This document shows, in pieces, positions 1 through 8,427 of a stretch of 64,000 bases of DNA; the stretch's first letter is position 1, and every line of letters begins with the position of its first letter. The position numbers and the translations under genes are program-made. Where the stretch lies: the NCBI GenBank assembly GCA_000433035.1, contig FR890813.1:1-64000 (forward strand), in the 5' to 3' direction. This stretch comes from Staphylococcus sp. CAG:324. GTDB taxonomy: Bacteria > Bacillota_I > Bacilli_A > ML615J-28 > CAG-313. The notes under the pieces are model-generated. The model was not told where the DNA came from. It searched no databases and was given only the letters and a program-made list of their open reading frames with translations.

Positions 1-135
1 TTTTTTAGTGTCTACATTTATTTTACCATTTCACAAATTGTTTATGTTCTCTAATTATTTTAATTTTTATTAAAGGTAAAAATATAACTCCAATTGTGAA
101 TTCTATTTTACACCTTTTTAAAAGTTTAACAACTA

Positions 136-171
136 AAAAACCCTAAATTACTTACGTTTTTTAGGGTTTTA
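136..171 (-). terminator. Rho-independent terminator after tRNA-Thr
   Basis: An 11-bp inverted repeat (AAAACCCTAAA / TTTAGGGTTTT) with a 12-nt loop is followed on the minus strand by a T run. It lies 32 bases downstream of the tRNA-Thr 3' end and could end both that tRNA and read-through from the upstream nad/DUF5131 genes. Positions 1-135 before it hold nothing I can recognise. Confidence 0.8.
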
Positions 172-202
172 AAGGCAAAATAGCCTTTTAGACTGTAAAA
201 TA

Positions 203-278
203 TGGTGCCGACAACAAGACTTGAACTTGTGACCTGCTGATTACGGGTCAGCTGCTCTACCAACTGAGCTATGACGGC
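203..278 (-). tRNA. tRNA-Thr, anticodon CGU, with atypical bases
   Basis: The minus strand folds as a 76-nt cloverleaf with encoded CCA: acceptor GCCGTCA/TGTCGGC, D stem GCTC/GAGC, anticodon stem GCTGA/TCAGC, T stem ACAAG/CTTGT. The anticodon loop reads CCCGTAA, giving anticodon CGU, which reads ACG (Thr), and the body matches low-GC Gram-positive tRNA-Thr. Two positions are odd: base 33 is C instead of the near-universal U, and position 5 is U facing U68, breaking one acceptor pair. It may be functional, modified or decaying. Confidence 0.85.
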
Positions 279-287
279 ATCTATTAT

Positions 288-316
288 ATTTTATCAAAAA
301 AAGTCTATTTTTTCAA
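288..316 (-). promoter_or_regulatory. Promoter of tRNA-Thr
   Basis: On the minus strand TTGAAA and TAAAAT are separated by 17 bases, with a TG one base before the -10. The -10 ends 9 bases before the first base of the tRNA, a good distance for transcription starting at or just before its 5' end. Confidence 0.65.
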
Positions 317-331
317 GTAAAAATATTTAAT

Positions 332-1204
332 TTATTTACATTTGCCACAATTTGAACATCCATTACAAATTAATTTACTACCACAAGTATTACAACTTTC
401 TTTGTAAAAAGGAATATATAAATCTTCTTTCAATAATAGATCACCATATTTATTATACAATTGATATTTTATATCTTTAATAACAAAATTCAAATTCGCT
501 TTATATGCCATTATACTTTGTGTTTTTTTATTATTTATTATATATAATTTCTTATCTTTAACAAAATATGTTCCCGTTTCAATAAATGAAAAATTGACAC
601 TAGCTTCTTTACATTCATTAGCTAATTTTTTTACCCATTCAAAATTACAAATTCTACTACCATTGTAATTTTCTCCACCACATATTACTTGTTCAATATT
701 ACCTAAATTTAAATATTTATGAAGACTCACCTCTCCAATGAATGGTGCCACCATAACTCCTTTATGTTTAGCAGGAACTTTTATAAATATTGGCATACGT
801 TCTTCTACCCTTCTTTGGTTTTCACATGTCACATTTAGTATTACATTTTCATAACCTTCATTCCAATCACTTGGTAAATTATCCATAATTCTTTCTGGTC
901 TTTTAGTTAAAATGTAAAATTTAACATCTTTCCTTGAAGCTATCAATTGCCAAGCCTCAAAGCGCCATTCATCTGCTTCTTCTAAAAAAAAGTCTGAAGT
1001 CATACAAACTCTAATTAATTCACCACTTTTTATTTGATATTCTCCATTTAACTTTTTCTTAATAGGATAATAAAAGTTATTATTAGATTTGTATATATTT
1101 GAACCATTTTTGCCATGTTTATAATCCAAATAATACATATAACAATTTTCACATCCTTCGCTTTTCTTAATACATCCATGCCATGGATTCCAAATATCAT
1201 GCAT
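332..1204 (-). CDS. DUF5131 (phage Gp37/Gp68-like) cysteine-rich protein
   Basis: A 290-residue protein whose N-terminus carries the DUF5131 signature: WNPWHGC at residues 5-11, then C18 and C21 before aromatic residues. That C-x6-C-x2-C arrangement resembles an iron-sulfur or radical-SAM-like site, but no function is established for the family. Residues 271-289 hold six cysteines in CxxC-type spacings, suggesting a second metal site. An AAGGAG site 9 bases before the ATG supports the start. It follows nadC by 44 bases with a small hairpin between, so it may be a semi-independent last gene of the nad operon. DUF5131 genes are common in phages; nothing else here is phage-like. Confidence 0.75.
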   Translation of the reverse strand: MHDIWNPWHGCIKKSEGCENCYMYYLDYKHGKNGSNIYKSNNNFYYPIKKKLNGEYQIKSGELIRVCMTSDFFLEEADEWRFEAWQLIASRKDVKFYILTKRPERIMDNLPSDWNEGYENVILNVTCENQRRVEERMPIFIKVPAKHKGVMVAPFIGEVSLHKYLNLGNIEQVICGGENYNGSRICNFEWVKKLANECKEASVNFSFIETGTYFVKDKKLYIINNKKTQSIMAYKANLNFVIKDIKYQLYNKYGDLLLKEDLYIPFYKESCNTCGSKLICNGCSNCGKCK

Positions 1205-1230
1205 TGCTAGTTACTCCTTATAAAATAAGA

Positions 1231-1247
1231 CTGAACAAGTTGTTCAG
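1231..1247 (-). terminator. Short hairpin after nadC (attenuator or weak terminator)
   Basis: A palindrome with 8-base arms (CTGAACAA / TTGTTCAG) begins immediately after the nadC stop codon and is followed on the minus strand by a T-rich but interrupted tract. It may reduce transcription into the DUF5131 gene or protect the nad transcript's end. Confidence 0.45.
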
Positions 1248-1248
1248 C

Positions 1249-2097
1249 CTATTTACTTCTTGGAAAATTTTTATAAAATTTTAAACTTATATCTAATGAT
1301 TTATATGAATGTGTTAACGCACCAACAGAAATATAATCAACACCCAAAAGAGCAACACTTCTAACTCTTTTTAATTCCATATTACCACTTGCTTCGATTT
1401 TTTTACTATGATTATTTATTTCAACAAGTTCTTTCATTAGTTCATTATTCATATTATCAAGCATAATAATATCCGCAGAAGTTCCTAATGCTTCTAAGAA
1501 TTCTTCTTTAGTCTCAACTTCCACTTCAATTTTCATTGTTTTTCCAACAGATTTTCTAACCATTTCTACTGCTTTTTCAATACTACCAATAGCAGCTATA
1601 TGATTATCTTTTATCAATACTTGATCAGATAAATTATATCGATGATTCATTCCACCACCATCTCTTACAGCTTGTCTTTCTAACACTCTTAAAAGTGGAG
1701 TAGTTTTTCTAGTATCTAAAATTTTGCATTCTGTTCCAGCCAATTCTTGAACAAATTTAGCAGTGGTTGCAGCAATCCCACTCATTCTTTGTAAAAAATT
1801 CAATGCAACCCTTTCACCACGTAAAATATCCCTCATTGGACCTTCAATACTAGCAATTACATCACCTCTATTGACAAAAGTTCCATTATCTTTGAGAATT
1901 TCCATTTTTATTTTAGGGTTAATCTGCCTAAAAACCTCTTTGGCAACATCAATACCAGATACAACTCCAGTTGCTTTAACAATAAAACTTCCCGATAACA
2001 TCATATCTTTATTTATTAAATTAAAAGTTGTTACATCATTGTCATATCCATCTTCAATTAAGGCTTGTTTTATTAATTCAATTATCTTTTTATCCAT
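1249..2097 (-). CDS. nadC: Quinolinate phosphoribosyltransferase
   Basis: NadC converts quinolinate and PRPP to nicotinate mononucleotide, CO2 and pyrophosphate, the last step of de novo NAD precursor synthesis in the cytosol. The 282 residues match the usual family length. The TRKT motif near residue 130 and the following Arg/His/Lys-rich segment (ERQAVRDGGGMNHR, then KDNH) form the phosphate and quinolinate pocket, and the C-terminal EASGNM and ISVGALTHS segments are typical of the barrel's phosphate-binding loops. It starts one base after the nadB stop, indicating translational coupling in the operon nadA-nadB-nadC. Confidence 0.95.
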   Translation of the reverse strand: MDKKIIELIKQALIEDGYDNDVTTFNLINKDMMLSGSFIVKATGVVSGIDVAKEVFRQINPKIKMEILKDNGTFVNRGDVIASIEGPMRDILRGERVALNFLQRMSGIAATTAKFVQELAGTECKILDTRKTTPLLRVLERQAVRDGGGMNHRYNLSDQVLIKDNHIAAIGSIEKAVEMVRKSVGKTMKIEVEVETKEEFLEALGTSADIIMLDNMNNELMKELVEINNHSKKIEASGNMELKRVRSVALLGVDYISVGALTHSYKSLDISLKFYKNFPRSK

Positions 2098-2098
2098 A

Positions 2099-3610
2099 TT
2101 AATTTATCCTTAGGTGACAACCTATACTTTCCTTTCTAGCTTCAGCTGCATCAGTTATCAATTTAGCAACTGTAACAATATTTAATGCTCTATAATAATC
2201 TACAGTAGTAAACGGATATTTGCACAAATTTCGATAATGTCGATTAATTATGCTTTGGGCAAGATGTAACCCATCACTATCCCTAACAATAAAAACATAT
2301 TTACTCATTGTATCACGAATTTCTTCACGAATGGGGTGATAATTGTATTTGTTTACTGAATATTCAATATCTATATTCCAACTTTCTATATGCAATATAG
2401 TTTTCTGATTAACTATTTTGGCAATTCTTTTACCAAAAACAATGCATTCTAAAAGTGAATTACTAGCAAGTCGATTGGCACCATGAACTCCTGATGAACA
2501 ACACTCACCATTTGCGTAAAGATTAGAAATTGATGTCTCGCCATTTAAATCGATTTGAACACCGCCAATACCATAGTGTTCAACTGGAGCAACCGGAATC
2601 AAGTCATTTTCCATATGATATCCAGATTCTAAACATTTTTGGTAGATAGTAGGAAAACGTTGTATTAAAAAATCCTTTCCTAAATGTCTAGCATCAATAT
2701 ACACATATTGACTCCAAGTATCATACATTTCCTTCATAATTGATTGGGAAACAATATCTCTTGGTGCTAATTCTAAACGTTGATCATACTTTTTCATAAA
2801 CCGTTCGCCATTAATATTTACTAAATAGGCACCTTCACCACGTACTGCCTCACTAATGAGAAACTTTTGTCCTTTAATATTTCCCGTAACATCATAAAAA
2901 ACAGTAGGATGAAATTGAACAAATTCCATACCACGAAGTTTTGCTCCTGCTCTATATGCTGCAGCAATTCCATCTCCAGTTGCTCCATGAGCATTAGTAG
3001 AATCTTTATATACTGCTCCGATGCCGCCTGTTGCAAGAATAATAGACGTAGCAAAAATATTACAAAACATATTATCCATTGATATTAATCTACCACCAAA
3101 ACATTTATTATCTTTTACAATTAAATCATATAGCATATAATTTTCTATGACTTGAATATTTTCACGATTTCTAATAAGTGTAATGAGAGTTTCCATAATA
3201 TTTTTACCCGTTGCATCCCCCCCTGCATGTAGAATTCTTCTAGTCGAGTGTCCTCCTTCTTTAGTAAGAAGGATTTTTCCACTTTCATCCACATCAAAAG
3301 GAACACCTAAATCAATTAACATTTTCAAATTTTCAGAAGCATCATATACCAATTCCTTAATAGCCTCTTTATCAAAAAGACCAGATCCAGCTATTAAAGT
3401 ATCTTCAATATGTTTAGCTAATATTTCTTCACTAGTATTTAATTCCCCTGCAATCCCACCTTGTGCAAGATAGGAGTTACTTAATCCCAATGGCTCTTTA
3501 GAAACAATAATAATATTTTTATCTTTATTGATATTTAATGCAGTATAAAGTCCTGCAAGACCTCCCCCTAAAATTAATACATCAGTTGTAATTTTTTTTA
3601 TTTCACTCAT
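2099..3610 (-). CDS. nadB: L-aspartate oxidase
   Basis: NadB is the FAD enzyme that oxidises L-aspartate to iminoaspartate for NadA. The FAD-binding GGGLAGLY motif lies near residues 14-21, with the catalytic-region GGHSTRRILHAGGDATG and the HPT and GEAVRGEGAYL segments of the fumarate reductase/oxidase fold following in order. I chose the ATG at 3610, one base after the nadA stop; a GTG at 3619 would give three extra residues and overlap nadA. The protein is 503 residues, about normal for the family. Position and order (A-B-C) make a complete NAD pathway operon. Confidence 0.95.
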   Translation of the reverse strand: MSEIKKITTDVLILGGGLAGLYTALNINKDKNIIIVSKEPLGLSNSYLAQGGIAGELNTSEEILAKHIEDTLIAGSGLFDKEAIKELVYDASENLKMLIDLGVPFDVDESGKILLTKEGGHSTRRILHAGGDATGKNIMETLITLIRNRENIQVIENYMLYDLIVKDNKCFGGRLISMDNMFCNIFATSIILATGGIGAVYKDSTNAHGATGDGIAAAYRAGAKLRGMEFVQFHPTVFYDVTGNIKGQKFLISEAVRGEGAYLVNINGERFMKKYDQRLELAPRDIVSQSIMKEMYDTWSQYVYIDARHLGKDFLIQRFPTIYQKCLESGYHMENDLIPVAPVEHYGIGGVQIDLNGETSISNLYANGECCSSGVHGANRLASNSLLECIVFGKRIAKIVNQKTILHIESWNIDIEYSVNKYNYHPIREEIRDTMSKYVFIVRDSDGLHLAQSIINRHYRNLCKYPFTTVDYYRALNIVTVAKLITDAAEARKESIGCHLRIN

Positions 3611-3611
3611 T

Positions 3612-4538
3612 CTATTCACTCAATTCTAACATTTTATTTAAAGCTTTACCAGCCAAATGAATCGTTTTTTCATCCAAATTAATTTCTTCAAATTTTGTTC
3701 CTTTTTCTAATAAGGCATTTTCAACATCAATCAAATGGGTCATTTTCATTGTTCCACAAATAAGATTAGGTGATAACTTGTAAAATTTTTTATCAGGATT
3801 ATTCTTCTCTAGACTATAGATAATCCCTAATTCCGTTCCTACAATGAATTCCTTAGAATCACTACTGGAAACATAATCTAACATCCCTTTGGTAGATCCA
3901 ATATAATCAGCTAATTTCAATACATCTAATCTTGCCTCAGGGTGAAGTAATACTTTAGCATTCGGATGCATAGATTTTTGCAGTTTAACTTCTCCCGTTG
4001 TTAGATTATGATGGATATGACAACATCCGTCCCAAAATTCAATTGGTTGCTCATCATTATTTAAATAATTCGCATATTTAGCTAAATTTTGATCAGGTAC
4101 ATACATAATTTTTTTACCTTTATAATGATTTATAATTTTTAAGGCATTAGAACTGGTTACGCAAACATCACACAAAGTTTTTACTTCAGCAGATGTATTG
4201 ACATACCCAATAATAATATATTCAGGATGATTTTTTTTAAACAACAATAGATCATCATAAGAAATAGAGTCAGCCATTTTACATCCAGCATGTTTAACTG
4301 GTATAATAACTTTTTTATTTGGTGATAAAATTTTTGCAGTTTCAGCCATAAAATGAACGCCACAAAAAATAATTATTGATGCATTATTATCTTTAGCAAT
4401 TTTACTTAACTGATATGAATCACCAATATAATCAGCTATGGCTTGCACTTCTGAATTTTGATAATAATGAGCTAAAATAATAGCGTTTTTGGCTTTTTTC
4501 AATTGTAATATTCTATTTATAATTTCTCTATTTTCCAT
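3612..4538 (-). CDS. nadA: Quinolinate synthase
   Basis: NadA condenses iminoaspartate with dihydroxyacetone phosphate to quinolinate using a [4Fe-4S] cluster. All signature segments are present: AHYYQNSEVQ near the N-terminus, FCGVHFMAETA, the CVTSSNA block, a Cys-containing IHHNLTTGEV block and the C-terminal NLICGTMKMTHL, which together supply the cluster cysteines. At 308 residues it is full length. It is the first gene of the operon; nadB begins immediately behind it. A promoter sits just upstream, and I see no binding site for a NAD repressor that I can name. Confidence 0.95.
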   Translation of the reverse strand: MENREIINRILQLKKAKNAIILAHYYQNSEVQAIADYIGDSYQLSKIAKDNNASIIIFCGVHFMAETAKILSPNKKVIIPVKHAGCKMADSISYDDLLLFKKNHPEYIIIGYVNTSAEVKTLCDVCVTSSNALKIINHYKGKKIMYVPDQNLAKYANYLNNDEQPIEFWDGCCHIHHNLTTGEVKLQKSMHPNAKVLLHPEARLDVLKLADYIGSTKGMLDYVSSSDSKEFIVGTELGIIYSLEKNNPDKKFYKLSPNLICGTMKMTHLIDVENALLEKGTKFEEINLDEKTIHLAGKALNKMLELSE

Positions 4539-4561
4539 TTTTTCACCACTTTTTCTTATAT

Positions 4562-4590
4562 ATTATATCACTTTTTATCTATTAAAACAA
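4562..4590 (-). promoter_or_regulatory. Promoter of nadABC
   Basis: Minus strand TTGTTT, 17 bases, then TATAAT preceded by TGA (extended -10). It lies 24-52 bases upstream of the nadA start codon. Confidence 0.6.
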
Positions 4591-4601
4591 ATAAAATGAA
4601 A

Positions 4602-4628
4602 AAATGCATAAATTAATTTTATGCATTT
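4602..4628 (-). terminator. Terminator of the glpK/SPFH/zinc-ribbon genes
   Basis: An 11-bp perfect stem (AAATGCATAAA / TTTATGCATTT) with a 5-base loop, followed on the minus strand by a T tract. It sits 18 bases after the stop of the zinc-ribbon gene. Confidence 0.75.
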
Positions 4629-4646
4629 CAAAAAACAAACAATTCA

Positions 4647-5732
4647 CTAATTAACTAAAATAAAATACATTAAAACAGCTACTACCGCTAGTATAATCAA
4701 AACAAGAATAGAAACTTTGACAGCAGATACAGGAAGTTTACCGGTAATTTTTCCTGTCTCACCATTAGAAATGAATCGATAACTTTTATTGCTATATTTA
4801 TACGTTCCAATCCAAATAGGAATAAGTACATATTTATATTTAATATTGTTAAATGTAGTATTAACATTTAAATAACTCACAACATCATAATTATATCCAC
4901 TTAATATTGCATTTCTGATTCCAGCATTCATTCTAATTTTTGCATTATCCCAACCCACTTTAAGTCGTACAACATAGTGTTCAGAAGAAAAACCCGCTAA
5001 ATACCTTTTATCATATTCAAAAGAATGATTTGTATCAAATGGTGCTAACGCATTAATTTCACTTTGATCAATTTTTGAACCAGCATTTACTATTAAATCA
5101 TCAAATGTTACTTGTTTACTACCATGAACATTAAAATATCTAACTTCAGTTACTGTTCTACGATTTTTTCCGCTACCAACGGTTCTAGTATAGTGTTTGC
5201 CAAGTCTGCCATTATAAATTGAAAAAGTGTTACTATCAAAGGTCCAAATTGGTAAATAAACTCCATGCAATACTAAATGAGGAATTTGTTTTTTTACTTT
5301 ACTTGGCACAAAAAATTTTTTCTTCATCCATAATGAATAATTTTTCTTTACTTGTTCTTCTGAAATACGAAATGGTATTACCCTATTTGGTTTAACCCCA
5401 GATAACTCATTTGTCTCAACAACTTGATTTGATCCACAGAAAGGACAAGTTATACTAATCTCACTAGAATTCACAACATTATTAGCACCACAATTATCAC
5501 AATGAACAACCTTGGTTTCTTCACTCCAATCGCTATCCTCTTGGCTTCCCTCAAAAAAGTCATTTTCTTCTTGACTACGTTTACCATCTACATTTATTTC
5601 CAAACCACAATAATCACAGTGTAAAACTCTTTTTTCCGGTGAAAATTTTATCGGTGCACCACAACTTGGACAACTATAATCTTCAGCTTCGCGGTTAGCC
5701 TCATCTATAATCAAGTTTTTATCTTCTTCCAT
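4647..5732 (-). CDS. Zinc-ribbon membrane protein, YdjG-like
   Basis: The N-terminal 110 residues hold two zinc ribbons: CPSCGAP with CDYCGL, then CDNCGA with CPFCGS. A soluble middle region of about 200 residues follows, ending in one hydrophobic helix at the C-terminus (roughly residues 335-358). This is the layout of proteins encoded beside SPFH 'virion core' proteins, as in the B. subtilis ydjGHI cluster; I infer a membrane-stress role only from that analogy. I placed the start at 5732, two bases after the SPFH stop and behind a GGAAAAG site; an ATG at 5762 would overlap the upstream gene by 28 bases. Confidence 0.75.
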   Translation of the reverse strand: MEEDKNLIIDEANREAEDYSCPSCGAPIKFSPEKRVLHCDYCGLEINVDGKRSQEENDFFEGSQEDSDWSEETKVVHCDNCGANNVVNSSEISITCPFCGSNQVVETNELSGVKPNRVIPFRISEEQVKKNYSLWMKKKFFVPSKVKKQIPHLVLHGVYLPIWTFDSNTFSIYNGRLGKHYTRTVGSGKNRRTVTEVRYFNVHGSKQVTFDDLIVNAGSKIDQSEINALAPFDTNHSFEYDKRYLAGFSSEHYVVRLKVGWDNAKIRMNAGIRNAILSGYNYDVVSYLNVNTTFNNIKYKYVLIPIWIGTYKYSNKSYRFISNGETGKITGKLPVSAVKVSILVLIILAVVAVLMYFILVN

Positions 5733-5734
5733 AA

Positions 5735-6802
5735 TTATAAAGCTTTTCCACAATTTGGACAAAATTTAGCATTACCATCTAATTGGTTGCCACAATTAGT
5801 ACAAAATTTTCTAGTCTGAACTGGTGTTCCACAATTTGAACAAAACTTAGCTCCTAAAACTAAAGGGTTTTGACAATGTGCACATACAGCACCACTAGAG
5901 GCAATTGATTGTTGTTGTGGTTGTGCAGTTTGATTTTGTTGTTGATTCACAGAATTCATCATGGCATTTCCCATTGCCATACCAGCACCAAAACCTACAC
6001 CCATTCCGGCCATACCAGCGCCACCATTTGGATTATTTGCGGCATCTCTAATCGCTTGTGCTGTTTGATACTGTGTAAATTCATTCATCTTACCACCAAG
6101 AGCACCCAATGAAGACCTTTGATCAATTGCTTTTTCTACTTCTTCTGGTAAAGATACGTTTTCAACTACTAAATTTACTAATTCCATTCCTATTTTTGTA
6201 AATTCATCTTTTAGACTATCTTTTACAATTTCACTTAATTCACGATATTTAGCAGGAATATCTAAAACAGGTATTTTAGCCTCACCAATTGCATCTGAAA
6301 AACCGCTAACAACAATACTTTTAAAATATTCTGTTAAAGATGAAGTTGAATAATCCCGATTTGTTCCAAAAATTTCTCTCATAAATAATGGTGCATCTTT
6401 TACTTTATAAGAATATACACCACGTGCTCCTACTCTTACAATGCCAAAATCATTATCTCTAAGGCTTACTTTAGTTGCTGTACCCCATTTTTGATTAATG
6501 AACTGTTTAGTATTGACAAAATAAACCTCTGCTTTAAAAGGTGAATCAAACCCATATTTCCAACTAGCAAGTTTAGTTATGATTGGCATATTATTAGTTG
6601 TTAATTTATGCTCTCCTTCACCATACACATCACATATTTGACCACTACTAACTAATATTGCTGTCTGAGAAGGCCGAACAATTAACTGACATCCATTCAT
6701 AATCTCATCACGATCTGTCATTGGATATCTGTATATAATTGTATCGCTTGAACTATCCTCCCATTGAATTATTTTTAATAATTGTCTTCTTAAAAATCCC
6801 AT
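5735..6802 (-). CDS. SPFH-domain protein with C-terminal zinc ribbons, YdjI-like
   Basis: A 355-residue protein with an N-terminal SPFH (prohibitin/flotillin-like) region from about residue 30 to 225, a Gly/Met-rich linker (about 245-285, including GAGMAGMGVGFGAGMAMG), a Gln-rich patch, and two C-terminal zinc ribbons with paired CxxC (CAHC/CSNC and CTNC/CPNC). This matches the 'virion core protein' type of SPFH proteins represented by B. subtilis YdjI. An AGGAGG site precedes the ATG. It begins 20 bases after glpK, and the next gene is its usual zinc-ribbon partner, so the two probably act together at the membrane. Confidence 0.8.
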   Translation of the reverse strand: MGFLRRQLLKIIQWEDSSSDTIIYRYPMTDRDEIMNGCQLIVRPSQTAILVSSGQICDVYGEGEHKLTTNNMPIITKLASWKYGFDSPFKAEVYFVNTKQFINQKWGTATKVSLRDNDFGIVRVGARGVYSYKVKDAPLFMREIFGTNRDYSTSSLTEYFKSIVVSGFSDAIGEAKIPVLDIPAKYRELSEIVKDSLKDEFTKIGMELVNLVVENVSLPEEVEKAIDQRSSLGALGGKMNEFTQYQTAQAIRDAANNPNGGAGMAGMGVGFGAGMAMGNAMMNSVNQQQNQTAQPQQQSIASSGAVCAHCQNPLVLGAKFCSNCGTPVQTRKFCTNCGNQLDGNAKFCPNCGKAL

Positions 6803-6822
6803 ATTATCCTCCTAATATATTT

Positions 6823-8334
6823 TTATTTATTTTTAAATTTAAGGGTTGCATGAATCGCAGTTTTCCATCCGTGCATTAACTTTTTTTGTTTATCCTCATC
6901 TATTTGTCTTATAAATATTTTTTCAACCTGATGAAGTTTTTTTATATCTTCTTTAGATTTATAAAATCCTATTGCAAGACCAGCCAAATACATTGCTCCT
7001 AAAGCAGTTGTCTCTTGACATATTGGTCTTATCAATTTTGCATCTAATAAATCAGCTTGAAATTGCATCATATAGTCATTCACACTAGCACCACCATCAA
7101 CTCCAAGATATTTTATATTAAAACCAGATTCTTCTATCATGACATCCATCACATCTTTTGCTTGATATGGACTTGCTTCAATGGCAGCAACTGTAATATG
7201 ATCTTTTGTTGTCGCTCTTGTTATACCAAAAATTGCCCCTCTAACGTCATTATCCCAATAAGGTGTGCCAAGGCCAACAAATGCTGGAACAAAGTATATT
7301 CCACCACTTGGATTTTCTCCTCTAATTGCTTTCTCACAATCACTAGAATTTTTAAACATTTCCATCCCATCTCGTAGCCACTGAATAGCTGATCCCGATA
7401 CAAAAACAGAACCCTCTAAAGCATATTCAACCTTTCCATCTAACCCCCAAGCGATAGTAGTAAGCAATCCTTTATTAGAATAAATAATCCTATCTTTAGT
7501 ATTCATTAAAATAAAACAACCCGTACCATATGTACTTTTTGTACAACCTTCATCAAAACAACATTGACCAAATAATGCAGATTGTTGATCACCAATTAAT
7601 GAAGCAATTGGAATGGTATTAAAACCCATATCAATACTAGATAAAGCTGTTGCAAAACCATAAATATGGCTACTTGGAAGAACTTTAGGTAAAATTGATT
7701 TTGGTATATTAAAATATTTTAGTAATTCATCATCCCATTCTAATGTATGAATATTATAGATAAGTGTTCTTGATGCATTACTATAATCTGTAGCATGAAC
7801 TTTTCCATTTGTTAATTTCCAAAGAAGATATGTATCTATGGTACCAAATAAAATATCCCCTTTATTTGCATCATCTTGAACAGTTTTGACATGATCAAAT
7901 ATCCATTTTATCTTGCTTGCAGAAAAATATGGATTAATAATTAAACCAGTCTTTTTTTTAAAAAGATCATTTAATCCCCTCTCAATTAAAGTATCACATA
8001 TTTCTTGTGATTGTCGAGATTGCCATACAATAGCATTATAAACCGGTCTACCTGTTTTTTTATTCCAAAGAACAGTGGTCTCCCTTTGATTTGTAATACC
8101 AATGGCCGCAATATCTGTGACTTTTAAATTTATGCTATTAATAGCATTTTTAATTGTTTGCAATGTCAATTCCCAAATTTCTTCTGGATTATGTTCAACC
8201 CAACCATTTTTGGGACATATTTGACTAAATTCCATTTGGCTTTTAGTAACAATTGTACCCCTATAGTCAAATATGATGGTTCTAGTACTAGTAGTTCCTT
8301 GATCAATTGTCAATATGTACTTATTTTTATTCAT
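6823..8334 (-). CDS. glpK: Glycerol kinase
   Basis: GlpK phosphorylates glycerol with ATP to glycerol-3-phosphate. The FGGY-kinase ATPase start (IDQGTTSTR) is at residues 8-16, NQRET with the following VWQ active-site region is near 80-100, and the GSAIQWLRDG and DGGASVNDYMMQFQADLL blocks are in the C-terminal half. I use the ATG at 8334 (503 residues) because a GGGA site lies 9 bases upstream; a TTG at 8349 would sit on that site. Neither a glycerol facilitator nor glycerol-3-phosphate dehydrogenase is nearby; instead the SPFH pair follows after 20 bases. Confidence 0.95.
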   Translation of the reverse strand: MNKNKYILTIDQGTTSTRTIIFDYRGTIVTKSQMEFSQICPKNGWVEHNPEEIWELTLQTIKNAINSINLKVTDIAAIGITNQRETTVLWNKKTGRPVYNAIVWQSRQSQEICDTLIERGLNDLFKKKTGLIINPYFSASKIKWIFDHVKTVQDDANKGDILFGTIDTYLLWKLTNGKVHATDYSNASRTLIYNIHTLEWDDELLKYFNIPKSILPKVLPSSHIYGFATALSSIDMGFNTIPIASLIGDQQSALFGQCCFDEGCTKSTYGTGCFILMNTKDRIIYSNKGLLTTIAWGLDGKVEYALEGSVFVSGSAIQWLRDGMEMFKNSSDCEKAIRGENPSGGIYFVPAFVGLGTPYWDNDVRGAIFGITRATTKDHITVAAIEASPYQAKDVMDVMIEESGFNIKYLGVDGGASVNDYMMQFQADLLDAKLIRPICQETTALGAMYLAGLAIGFYKSKEDIKKLHQVEKIFIRQIDEDKQKKLMHGWKTAIHATLKFKNK

Positions 8335-8368
8335 ATTAATAATTCCCAATATATTAACTTTTTCTTAT

Positions 8369-8377
8369 ATTATATCA
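8369..8377 (-). promoter_or_regulatory. Extended -10 promoter of glpK
   Basis: Minus strand TGATATAAT, about 35 bases before the glpK ATG. The region 17 bases further up (TTTTAA) is a poor -35, so the extended -10 probably carries the promoter. No CRE-like element is evident. Confidence 0.55.
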
Positions 8378-8401
8378 CATTATTTTTGTTTTTAAAAGAA
8401 A

Positions 8402-8419
8402 AACACCCATCAGGGTGTT
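8402..8419 (-). terminator. Terminator of the ABC importer operon
   Basis: A compact hairpin, AACACCC / GGGTGTT with a 4-base loop, then a T-rich tail on the minus strand. It starts 9 bases after the stop of the substrate-binding protein gene. Confidence 0.85.
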
Positions 8420-8427
8420 AAATTTTA

